From contig JABMPG010000631.1 in the NCBI GenBank assembly GCA_013203855.1, forward strand, positions 1 to 5,196: a stretch of 5,196 nt of DNA, written 5' to 3'. The stretch is from a bacterium. Its GTDB lineage: Bacteria; Sumerlaeota; Sumerlaeia; UBA8349. The position numbers and the translations under genes are program-made. The notes beneath the pieces were generated by a model. The model was not told the DNA's origin. It made no database searches and worked only from the letters and a program-made list of their open reading frames with translations. Shown piece by piece: positions 1-5,196 of this stretch. Numbering within the stretch: the first letter of the stretch is position 1; every line of letters begins with the position of its first letter.

Positions 1-61
1 CCCAGGCGCCGATCTCGGCCGCGTCTTCGAAGGTCTCATGCTGGAGATAGTGCAGCCTCAT
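1..61 (-). CDS. Class I glutamine amidotransferase-like protein, N-terminal fragment
   Basis: The ATG at 61-59 opens a frame that reads MRLHYLQHETFED and stays open to the window edge, giving 20 residues. An opening of the form MR-[LI]-HYLQH followed by F-E-[DP] is, from memory, typical of GMP-synthase-like class I glutamine amidotransferases. Those proteins release ammonia from glutamine through a Cys-His-Glu triad. The triad lies outside this window, so activity cannot be judged. An AGGAGG site lies 4 nt upstream of the ATG and overlaps the stop codon of the NifN-like gene, with only 8 nt between the two coding regions, so co-transcription and translational coupling are likely. The family call rests on about 13 residues and is therefore moderate; a small unrelated protein is possible. 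Confidence 0.6.
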   Translation of the reverse strand, partial: MRLHYLQHETFEDAAEIGAW

Positions 62-65
62 TCGG

Positions 66-71
66 CCTCCT
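66..71 (-). promoter_or_regulatory. Ribosome binding site of the amidotransferase-like gene, overlapping the upstream stop codon
   Basis: On the minus strand the sequence reads TAGGAGGCCGAATG. TAG is the stop of the NifN-like gene and AGGAGG is a full anti-16S match 4 nt before the ATG. Because the Shine-Dalgarno shares bases with the stop codon, ribosomes finishing the first gene are well placed to start the second. The spacer is slightly short. Confidence 0.75.
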
Positions 72-1413
72 ACAGATGACTGTAACCCACCGGCGCTTCA
101 TCCTGGTGGCGACGTAGAATCTCGTTGACGATGGCGTCGAAAACCTGATGCGTGCCCCGGTATCCGACGCTCAGCGTCCGCTGGGACCCGATCCGGTCGT
201 GAATGGGAAATCCAACCCGGACGAGCGGGACGTTCAGGCTCCGGGCCAACGGGTAACCGTCGCTGTTGCCCATCAGAAAATCGGGGCGGACCTGCCGCGC
301 CACTTCCTCGATTTCGGGAAAGGTCACCCCCTCAAGAAGTCTCGGGAAGGGAGTTGTCGGGGGGAGACGGCGTTTGAGGTTTTCGGCAAGACGGCCGCTG
401 CGGCCCAAGGTCGCGCAGACCACGGGAAGGACTCCGGTCTCCGCGAGAAAGAGGGTCAGGGAAATAAGCAGGTCTTCTTCGGCATGGAGGACGGCGCGCT
501 TCTGAAAAAGATAGCCGTGGGCGTCCACATACGATTCCACGAGCCGGTCGCGCTGGCGGGCCACCGGTTCGGGAATCTCACAGCCTCCCATCTCTTCCAG
601 TGCGTTCAAGAATCGATCCATCTCGCCCAGACCCAGCGGCACGCCAACTATCCGTTCGGGAACACCCCAACGCCGGTGCAGAAAAGCGCCAGCCCGCAGT
701 TTGGACGGGACGGACGGGGTCAGGGAGATCGCGCCGGCCGAGATGCTCAGGTCGCGAAGGACCTGTAGCGGCGTTCCTCCTTCCGGCAGGATCTCATACC
801 CGGTCAACGCTCGGCCGTCGAGGGTTTCCGCGTAGTCCGGGACGAAGGTCACGTCAAGCCCGAAGAGACGCACGATCTCCTTGAGGTGGCGCAGGTCGGC
901 GGGCGACAGAAGCCCGGGGAAAATGACGAGGCCCTTTCTGTTCTCCCGTTCGCCCCGGGCGAAGTGACGCACGACGCTGCGGGTCGCCTGGTGAAATCCC
1001 GCCATCAGGCCGCCGGCCGTGCTCAAGGGCGGCAGGACGAGCATTCCGGGATGACCCGAGTCTTTCATCCCTTTCACCAGCCGCCGGGCTGCGGAGACCG
1101 TTTCTCCCGAGCCTTCCGCCGATACAATCGCCACGAGGTCGGGATGGTTTTGCTCGAGGGCGCGTTCAATCTCCTGTTCCAGATCCGCCGGGCCACCTGA
1201 CGTAGAGGCGAAGCCGGTCGCCACCGACTCCATGAGCGCTTCCCCGAACTGGCCCAAGATATAGTGCCGGATCGATCCCGAGGGGTCGCTGCCCTCGGCA
1301 ATGAGAGGCAGGACGCCTTCGAAGCCTCGAAAGGCGATGCCGGCGCCGATGGCGGAACGGAAGGGATCGTCGCCGCGAGGGGAAGCCGGCGCTTTTTCAG
1401 ACGATCGGCTCAT
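70..1413 (-). CDS. NifN-like nitrogenase component 1 family protein lacking the N-terminal cluster-ligand cysteine
   Basis: The protein has 447 residues, the usual size of a nitrogenase component 1 or NifN subunit. NifN pairs with NifE as the scaffold on which the FeMo-cofactor precursor matures. Family blocks visible are: GFEGVLPL near residues 30-37; IRHY at 48-51; FPGLLSPADLRHLKEI at 165-180; VPDYAETLDG at 191-200; LPEGGTP at 209-215; KRAVLHAEEDL at 305-315; GNSDGYPLAR at 382-391; and VGFPIHDRIGSQR with VGYRG at 400-420. The tail PVGYSHL also looks NifN-like. Where NifN has HGSxGC, an ungapped alignment puts Pro44, and the whole protein has only Cys278 and Cys333. A true FeMo-cofactor role is therefore doubtful, and no symbol is given. 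The frame extends 26 codons upstream to a GTG at 1491, but that extension has no Shine-Dalgarno and does not look conserved; the ATG at 1413 follows AAGAGG. The gene is first in its transcription unit and is followed closely by the amidotransferase-like gene. Family membership is firm; the substrate is unknown. Confidence 0.9.
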   Translation of the reverse strand: MSRSSEKAPASPRGDDPFRSAIGAGIAFRGFEGVLPLIAEGSDPSGSIRHYILGQFGEALMESVATGFASTSGGPADLEQEIERALEQNHPDLVAIVSAEGSGETVSAARRLVKGMKDSGHPGMLVLPPLSTAGGLMAGFHQATRSVVRHFARGERENRKGLVIFPGLLSPADLRHLKEIVRLFGLDVTFVPDYAETLDGRALTGYEILPEGGTPLQVLRDLSISAGAISLTPSVPSKLRAGAFLHRRWGVPERIVGVPLGLGEMDRFLNALEEMGGCEIPEPVARQRDRLVESYVDAHGYLFQKRAVLHAEEDLLISLTLFLAETGVLPVVCATLGRSGRLAENLKRRLPPTTPFPRLLEGVTFPEIEEVARQVRPDFLMGNSDGYPLARSLNVPLVRVGFPIHDRIGSQRTLSVGYRGTHQVFDAIVNEILRRHQDEAPVGYSHL

Positions 1414-1422
1414 GTTCCCACG

Positions 1423-1428
1423 CCTCTT
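1423..1428 (-). promoter_or_regulatory. Ribosome binding site that decides the NifN-like start
   Basis: On the minus strand AAGAGG stands 9 nt before the ATG at 1413. The alternative in-frame GTG at 1491 is preceded by an A/T-rich stretch with no purine-rich match. This favours the shorter 447-residue form. In the long form these bases would be translated as part of a leader reading PEKRRGN. Confidence 0.6.
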
Positions 1429-1634
1429 TTCTGGCGAGAGGATGGGATTCCGGGAACCTTCCGTTTTGTCGCCATGAGCGCATAATCCCACGAAAATGTT
1501 ATTCTCAAGGTACCTAAGCCGAAGGCTAAGACGTTCCTCCGCCCTCCGCTCTCGGGCTGAAATAGATCTGACGCTCTTGCAGTTACGCTTCTCATCGCTC
1601 GGGATATGCCTGGGATCGGGTCCGCCGCCGGGTC

Positions 1635-1650
1635 CTTCTTGTGTTTCTCT
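1635..1650 (+). repeat. Upstream element CTYCTTGTGTTTCTCT, copy A
   Basis: The sequence CTTCTTGTGTTTCTCT lies about 120 nt before the glycoside hydrolase start. It matches 15 of 16 bases of the minus strand at 5196-5181, upstream of the beta-helix gene, including an exact run of 13 (CTTGTGTTTCTCT). Both copies point toward the gene they precede. It could be a shared regulator site; a chance match cannot be excluded. Confidence 0.35.
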
Positions 1651-1656
1651 GAGAAA
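1644..1656. promoter_or_regulatory. 13-bp perfect palindrome, possible regulator site
   Basis: TTTCTC-T-GAGAAA is a perfect inverted repeat with 6-base arms and a single central base, lying about 90 nt upstream of the predicted transcription start of the glycoside hydrolase gene. It overlaps the end of the repeated upstream element. With arms this short a protein-binding site is only a possibility. Confidence 0.3.
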
Positions 1657-1684
1657 TCAAAAGCAACTATCAAGCCAGACGGAT

Positions 1685-1694
1685 TTTCCGGAAA
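1685..1694. promoter_or_regulatory. 10-bp palindrome TTTCCGGAAA upstream of the -35 box
   Basis: This perfect 10-bp palindrome has a central CG and is centred about 20 bp upstream of the TTGACA box, near -54 relative to the predicted start of transcription. The position would suit an activator or an auxiliary operator. A central CG is common in LacI-family operators, but no regulator gene is present to connect it to. Confidence 0.25.
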
Positions 1695-1708
1695 GTGCAC
1701 AGTGGTCG

Positions 1709-1736
1709 TTGACACACACGGCACGACGCCTATGAT
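1709..1736 (+). promoter_or_regulatory. Sigma-70-type promoter of the glycoside hydrolase gene
   Basis: A perfect -35 hexamer TTGACA (1709-1714) and a five-of-six -10 hexamer TATGAT (1731-1736) are separated by 16 bp. Transcription would begin near 1743, giving a leader of about 28 nt that includes the ribosome binding site. Such a good match next to an operator-like palindrome suggests an intrinsically strong promoter held off by a repressor. Confidence 0.75.
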
Positions 1737-1741
1737 AGGCG
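1727..1741. promoter_or_regulatory. Operator-like 15-bp palindrome centred on the -10 box
   Basis: CGCCTAT-G-ATAGGCG is a perfect inverted repeat with 7-base arms around one base. It fully contains the TATGAT hexamer, so a dimeric protein bound here would block RNA polymerase. The placement is the main argument for a repressor site. The regulator is not encoded in this window and its family cannot be named. Confidence 0.5.
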
Positions 1742-1758
1742 CGCTGGACATCTCCTCC

Positions 1759-1765
1759 AGAAGGA
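1759..1765 (+). promoter_or_regulatory. Ribosome binding site of the glycoside hydrolase gene
   Basis: AGAAGGA ends 6 nt before the ATG at 1772, a near-ideal spacing that fixes the start. No other in-frame start upstream has comparable support. Confidence 0.7.
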
Positions 1766-1771
1766 CCACCC

Positions 1772-3286
1772 ATGCAATATCCGAAACTGGTGACCGATAG
1801 CGCCGTTTTGCAGGAAATGAACAATCTCGCCGTGGACAAACTCCGGGCCAATGTGCAGCGTCCCTTTCCCGTGCGCGAGGAGCAGCTCGACATGCCCCTG
1901 ATCGTCGAGGGCGGGGGTGGCTATCCCGGTGTCTGGCTTGAGTCGGGACCGCTCAACGGTTTGGTCTATGGCCGCTTTTTCGATGTCGACGTTGCACGGG
2001 CCAATCATCGCATCTTCTTTCTTTATCAGCGCGAAGACGACGCCTTCCCCTGTTGGTTCATCCGGGGCAAGGTCGGCTTCAGCCAGATCCAGATGGTGGT
2101 TCCGATCGCGAAAACCGCTTGGGAATTCTATGAGTTGACCGGTGAAAGCAAATTCCTGGAGGAAGCCTATTCGGCCTGTTCCCGCTGGGACGGCTGGTTG
2201 GCGGGGCATCGCGATTCGCGCGGGATCGACCTGGTCGAACTCTTCTGCGAGTACGACACGGGCCACGACAACAGCGGCCGGTTCACGCGGCTTTGTCCGG
2301 GCCTGCCCAAGCCATGTCCCGAGCACGACGCGCGGAACATGCCGGCGGTCGGCACGGTGCCGTGGCTCGCGCCCGATTTGTCGGCCACGCACTATGGCGG
2401 CCGGGTGGCGCTGGCGAAAATGGCGGCCGAACTGGGCCGGCCCGATGAGGCAGAGGTCTGGACGGTAAAGGCCGAAAGGACGCGGCGTTCCATCCTCGCG
2501 TATCTCTTCGATCCCGAGACTCTCAGTTTCTATGATCTGGACCGCAACAATCGTTTCCAGCGGATCGTGAGCGACGTTCTGTCGCGCGTCCTTTGCGAAC
2601 ACGTCGTCGACCAGCTGCTTTTCGATAACATTTTCGAGCGGCACATCGTCAGCCCCCACGGTTTCTGGTCGCCTTACCCGATGCCGTCGGTGGCGCTCAG
2701 CGATCCGCTTTTCAATCGCGATCTGCCGGACAACTGCTGGGGCGGCCCGGCCCAGGGTCTGACCGGAGTGCGCGCCCCGCGATGGTTCGAGCACTATGGG
2801 CGTCCCGCCGAGCTCGCTCACATGATGACACGCTGGCTCGAAGCCATCGGCCGACAGAAGGAGTTCCGGCAGCAGATGAACCCTTGGAACGGGGAGATCT
2901 CGGGCTGTCGCGACTATTCGCCGACCCTGTGCCTCACGGTGGACTATATTTCGCGTCTCTACGGCGTCCGGGCCGAGACGGACCGGCTCGAGTGGAACGT
3001 CCGTCTGCCCGAGGGCGCGACCCGATTCGCTTATTCCATCGAGACAAAACGAGGCCAGGCGGAATTACGCCACGAGCAGGGCGAAGCGGTGCTTTCGCTC
3101 GGGGGGAAGAATCTTTTGCGAGTCGCCGGCACGGGCCGGGTGGTGACGGACCTGGACGGGAACCCGACCGCGCTGGTGGGGACGGAGTTGAAACCTGCGA
3201 CTTTTCGTTTGACCCGGGTCGAGGGCGGGAAGGTTTTCGAAGCGGAACTGAAACCGAACGAGTCGCGCTCGGGCGGAGATCTCTGA
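1772..3286 (+). CDS. Cytoplasmic (alpha/alpha)6-barrel glycoside hydrolase, GH63/MGH1-like
   Basis: The protein has 504 residues and no signal peptide or membrane segment, so it probably acts in the cytoplasm. Residues of about 50-400 look like the six-hairpin barrel of the GH63/mannosylglycerate-hydrolase-like group. EYDTGHDNSGR at 160-170 matches the loop that in this group carries the general acid, making Asp166 the candidate. NCWGGPAQGLTG at 321-332 matches the usual W-G-P block, and NPWNGEISG at 370-378 puts Glu375 where the general base is expected. Residues of about 405-497 are beta-rich and probably form a C-terminal sandwich domain. A Cys/Pro-rich insertion (C175, C182) follows the acid loop. 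Family and fold are well supported; the substrate (an alpha-linked glucoside, mannoside or imported oligosaccharide) is not. The catalytic assignments are inferred from motif position. It has its own promoter and converges on the beta-helix gene. Confidence 0.85.
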   Translation: MQYPKLVTDSAVLQEMNNLAVDKLRANVQRPFPVREEQLDMPLIVEGGGGYPGVWLESGPLNGLVYGRFFDVDVARANHRIFFLYQREDDAFPCWFIRGKVGFSQIQMVVPIAKTAWEFYELTGESKFLEEAYSACSRWDGWLAGHRDSRGIDLVELFCEYDTGHDNSGRFTRLCPGLPKPCPEHDARNMPAVGTVPWLAPDLSATHYGGRVALAKMAAELGRPDEAEVWTVKAERTRRSILAYLFDPETLSFYDLDRNNRFQRIVSDVLSRVLCEHVVDQLLFDNIFERHIVSPHGFWSPYPMPSVALSDPLFNRDLPDNCWGGPAQGLTGVRAPRWFEHYGRPAELAHMMTRWLEAIGRQKEFRQQMNPWNGEISGCRDYSPTLCLTVDYISRLYGVRAETDRLEWNVRLPEGATRFAYSIETKRGQAELRHEQGEAVLSLGGKNLLRVAGTGRVVTDLDGNPTALVGTELKPATFRLTRVEGGKVFEAELKPNESRSGGDL

Positions 3287-3287
3287 T

Positions 3288-5027
3288 CTATCGGACGACG
3301 AGATTCGTTTCGCTACCCGGATCCACTTGCCAGTGAGTTGTAACGTCTTTGAACGTGTTGTTCTCGAGGACAACTTCGCGGGCGTCGCCGATGTCGATGC
3401 CGAGGTCGCTGTCTTCGAAACGATTTCCGGTGAGAACGATCCGGCCCATGTAGAGCCCGTTCGCCCCGTGAAGATTGCGAATCCCCACGCAGCCCTTCGC
3501 GTCGTGGCGGGCCGACCAGCCGCTCGAGCGGAAAACGCAGTCTCGGATCGTTACGTCCTGAGGGAAAGTGCCTTCCCCTTCATTGACCGACGCGCCGACC
3601 AGGATGGCGGGATACATGATGTGCTCGTAGGTGCAGCGGTCGAACAAGGCGTGGCGGTTTCGCAGGATGCTCGCGCAGCCCGCGATGTTTCGGAAGGTGC
3701 AGTTCCGGAGCGTGTACGACGGGATATCCCAGTCGTACACGGAGACCAGAGTTTCCTCGGCTACGAAATCAGGCAAGGGCTCAGTGAGGGTGAGAGTCGC
3801 TTCGGCGTTGCCTTGGATAGATTTTCCTTGGGAAGCGGCCACCGTACGCTCGACCGGGTTGGGCCCGTCCCAGAAGGCGAGGATCGATCCGGGCTCGATG
3901 GGAAAGTAGGTCCCGCCTCGTTTCCGTGCGACGAAAGTTGTCTCGTCCACCCGGCTCCGCACCCACATAAAAGAGCCGTGAACGTTCTGTGCGTCCCAGC
4001 GCACGCCTTCGCAGTGCGTGTCCTCGATCCGGATCTCTCCCCCGCCCGCGTACATCTTCCAGGCGTCCCGTGAGCCGACGGCCAGTTGGTTGCCTTCGGG
4101 GCGGAAGACGATCCGGTCGGCGGCGATGTTCGTGCAGTGCGCCGTCTGCATGCCGAAGCCGATGGTGTTGACGGTCAGCAGATTCGACAGACGCAGATCC
4201 CGGCAATCGCTTATCTGGACCTGGACGCCGTTGTATCCAAAATGCCATGACATGAGATCGTCCACTTCGACCTTCGAGGCGACGTGATCTCCCGTCAGGC
4301 TCAGGCGTCGGCCGTCATCGCCCGGGACTCTTTTCCAGATCATCTCCTTGTGCTTGTCCACGTCTCCGCCAAAGGTCACGCTTGGAACCTTCTTCAGCGT
4401 GCGGGTCTCAGGGTCCCAGAGGTTCGCGCAGAAAGGCTGCACATTCTCGATCACGGGCAGCCCTTCCAGGATCTCGACTGTGATCGTGTCGCCTTTCTTT
4501 TCAATCACGGTTCCGGCGGACGTGAATCGGGGGCTGTTGTCGAAGGCGATGTTGCGCAGCGTGAATCGGTCGCACCGTTCCACGTAGAGAATGGCTGGCG
4601 GATATCTCTTGGAAACATGGAGGTCATGGCGTCTGACCAGTCGAGTGGCAGGCTCTCCGCCCTCGTCCACGGCGCCCTCCAGGGTCAGGCCATCCGTAAC
4701 CTTGATCGTCAGGCAGTTCCACTTGGGCTGGTCCAACTCGTAGATTCCCGCGTCGAAAAGGATCCGGGTGGCGTTCCCGCTGGCCGCGTGGTCGAAGGCG
4801 GCCTGAATCCCCGGCACGTCGTCCTGCCCATCGCCGGGGATGGCGCCAAAATCTCTAACATGAATTGTCTTCTCGGTCACGAGAAGGCTCCCTTCGGGTT
4901 GAATTGGCGACCGTGTTTCAGCAGCCGACTGGGCGGCAAGGATCGCCGGCCCGATGGCGAGACATGCGAGAGCCAGGCGACGAGCAACCTTTTCCCATGA
5001 GCGAGGGTACTTCCGGGCGTGACACAT
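3288..5027 (-). CDS. Secreted right-handed beta-helix protein, GH110/pectate-lyase-3-like
   Basis: The protein has 579 residues. The start at 5027 is chosen because AGGAGG lies 7 nt upstream and a signal peptide follows at once: a basic n-region (residues 1-17), a hydrophobic core (LALACLAIGPAILAA, 18-32) and a likely cut after Ala36 (SAA/ETRS). The frame continues 55 codons upstream without these signals. The mature protein opens with VRDFGAIPGDGQDD (57-70), the N-terminal signature of pectate-lyase-3, GH28 and GH110-type beta-helix enzymes. It then runs through helix-like turns such as LYVERCDRFTLRNI, VQISDCRDLRLSNL and IRIEDTHCEGVRWDAQNVHG, and ends in short C-terminal coils (VLTGNRFEDSD, VVLENNTF). 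The block around 330-352 recalls the active site of GH110 alpha-1,3-galactosidases, but there DD is usual and here it is Trp344-Asp345. Fold and export are well supported; the enzymatic activity is uncertain. It may be a hydrolase, a lyase or a non-catalytic binding protein. Confidence 0.85.
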   Translation of the reverse strand: MCHARKYPRSWEKVARRLALACLAIGPAILAAQSAAETRSPIQPEGSLLVTEKTIHVRDFGAIPGDGQDDVPGIQAAFDHAASGNATRILFDAGIYELDQPKWNCLTIKVTDGLTLEGAVDEGGEPATRLVRRHDLHVSKRYPPAILYVERCDRFTLRNIAFDNSPRFTSAGTVIEKKGDTITVEILEGLPVIENVQPFCANLWDPETRTLKKVPSVTFGGDVDKHKEMIWKRVPGDDGRRLSLTGDHVASKVEVDDLMSWHFGYNGVQVQISDCRDLRLSNLLTVNTIGFGMQTAHCTNIAADRIVFRPEGNQLAVGSRDAWKMYAGGGEIRIEDTHCEGVRWDAQNVHGSFMWVRSRVDETTFVARKRGGTYFPIEPGSILAFWDGPNPVERTVAASQGKSIQGNAEATLTLTEPLPDFVAEETLVSVYDWDIPSYTLRNCTFRNIAGCASILRNRHALFDRCTYEHIMYPAILVGASVNEGEGTFPQDVTIRDCVFRSSGWSARHDAKGCVGIRNLHGANGLYMGRIVLTGNRFEDSDLGIDIGDAREVVLENNTFKDVTTHWQVDPGSETNLVVR

Positions 5028-5034
5028 GATGTTT

Positions 5035-5040
5035 CCTCCT
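5035..5040 (-). promoter_or_regulatory. Ribosome binding site that decides the beta-helix protein start
   Basis: A full AGGAGG on the minus strand stands 7 nt before the ATG at 5027, and the signal peptide begins at that ATG. This rules against the longer frame that reaches back to 5192. Confidence 0.85.
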
Positions 5041-5180
5041 GCCCCATATATGCCAGACTCGCGGCGGAAAGAGAACAGATTCCGGTTCGGCCCTTGATCC
5101 TTCACGGATGCGAAGAAGGCGGCGGCGGGAAAACATAGTTCCATCGGGAGCTCTGTGTTACTTTCACTTAGCGAAGGTGG

Positions 5181-5196
5181 AGAGAAACACAAGGAG
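5181..5196 (-). repeat. Upstream element CTYCTTGTGTTTCTCT, copy B
   Basis: Read on the minus strand this is CTCCTTGTGTTTCTCT, which differs from the copy at 1635-1650 at one base. It lies about 150 nt upstream of the beta-helix start and points the same way relative to its gene as copy A does. It reaches the window edge, so the match may extend further. Confidence 0.35.

Larger units (their letters stand above)
1414..1771. other. Divergent intergenic regulatory region
   Basis: This 358-base region separates the minus-strand NifN-like gene from the plus-strand glycoside hydrolase gene and holds no convincing gene. The right part contains a strong plus-strand promoter, an operator-like palindrome and two more palindromes (1644-1656 and 1685-1694). 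The left part must contain the minus-strand promoter, but only a weak candidate is visible: TTGAGA at about 1503-1508 (minus strand) followed by A/T-rich DNA without a good -10 box. An imperfect hairpin with 7-base arms, one mismatch and a 3-base loop sits at 1514-1530; it has no T-run and is not called a terminator. Confidence 0.7.
5028..5196. other. Upstream region of the beta-helix gene
   Basis: No gene is seen here. The minus-strand frame of the beta-helix gene stays open through it, but its Cys- and Phe-rich translation does not look like a conserved domain. A weak promoter candidate on the minus strand is GTAACA (5161-5156), 18 bp, TATGTT (5137-5132), each four of six against the sigma-70 consensus. 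It would leave a leader of about 100 nt. Confidence in that promoter is low (about 0.2). Confidence 0.5.

Noticed and set aside
148..768. A 206-codon plus-strand frame opposite the NifN-like gene.
   Set aside because: No motif or ribosome binding site is visible, and the minus-strand protein carries conserved nitrogenase-family blocks throughout this stretch.
1414..1491. A 26-codon N-terminal extension of the NifN-like gene from a GTG at 1491.
   Set aside because: There is no Shine-Dalgarno before the GTG, the translated extension does not resemble family N-termini, and a better site (AAGAGG) precedes the ATG at 1413.
1514..1530. A stem-loop in the intergenic region as a terminator or attenuator.
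   Set aside because: The arms contain a mismatch, the loop is only 3 nt and no T-run follows on either strand.
1597..1610. A sigma-54-like GG-N10-GC pattern on the minus strand upstream of the NifN-like gene.
   Set aside because: Only the GG, CA and GC positions fit the consensus TGGCACG-N4-TTGCW, and no NifA-type TGT-N10-ACA site was found in the intergenic region.
1730..2821. A 363-codon open frame on the minus strand opposite the glycoside hydrolase gene.
   Set aside because: Its translation is rich in Arg, His and Pro with no recognisable domain, as expected for the antisense of a GC-rich gene. The plus-strand gene has motifs, promoter and ribosome binding site.
4958..4981. A lipoprotein signal (LALAC) in the beta-helix protein.
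   Set aside because: The residue at -3 is Ala where Leu, Val or Ile is expected, and the cysteine falls within the hydrophobic core and not at its end. A normal signal-peptidase site (SAA/E) follows.
3327..5000. Two long plus-strand frames (248 and 238 codons) opposite the beta-helix gene.
   Set aside because: Neither shows domain motifs or a convincing ribosome binding site, and the opposite strand encodes a clear secreted beta-helix protein.
5042..5060. A sigma-54-like TGGCATATATGGGGCA on the minus strand before the beta-helix gene, also readable as an extended -10 box.
   Set aside because: It sits so close to the start codon that transcription would begin at or after the Shine-Dalgarno site, leaving an untranslatable message.
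5028..5192. A 55-codon N-terminal extension of the beta-helix gene from 5192.
   Set aside because: It would bury the signal peptide inside the protein, while the ATG at 5027 has a full AGGAGG at good spacing.

Overview
The window holds four protein-coding genes from a bacterium with GC-rich coding DNA and strong Shine-Dalgarno sites (AGGAGG or AAGGA) before most starts. The lineage cannot be fixed from the sequence. A nitrogenase-family protein beside polysaccharide-active enzymes, one of them exported, suggests a Gram-negative-type environmental polysaccharide degrader (the PVC group is one guess). No RNA gene, insertion sequence, CRISPR array or phage gene was seen.

Layout: (1) bases 1-61, minus strand, are the first 20 codons of a class I glutamine amidotransferase-like protein that runs off the window. 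(2) Bases 70-1413, minus strand, encode a 447-residue nitrogenase component 1 family protein most like NifN, the cofactor-scaffold subunit. It has lost the N-terminal cysteine that NifN uses as an Fe-S ligand. Its stop codon overlaps the Shine-Dalgarno site of the amidotransferase gene, so the two look like one operon. (3) Bases 1414-1771 are a divergent intergenic region. It carries a near-consensus sigma-70 promoter (TTGACA-N16-TATGAT) reading right, with a perfect 15-bp palindrome centred on its -10 box, plus two further short palindromes. (4) Bases 1772-3286, plus strand, encode a leaderless, probably cytoplasmic (alpha/alpha)6-barrel glycoside hydrolase of the GH63/MGH1-like type. (5) Bases 3288-5027, minus strand, encode a secreted right-handed beta-helix protein resembling GH110-type or pectate-lyase-3-fold enzymes. 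It converges on the hydrolase gene with a single base between the two stop codons. (6) Bases 5028-5196 are its upstream region.

The beta-helix protein (outside the cytoplasm) and the barrel hydrolase (inside) could act one after the other on a polysaccharide. A 15-of-16-base element lies upstream of both genes in the same orientation relative to each, which would fit shared regulation. The most unusual part is the NifN-like/amidotransferase pair: a nitrogenase fold lacking its expected metal-cluster ligand, first in its own transcription unit, with no NifE-like partner or other nif gene visible in the window.
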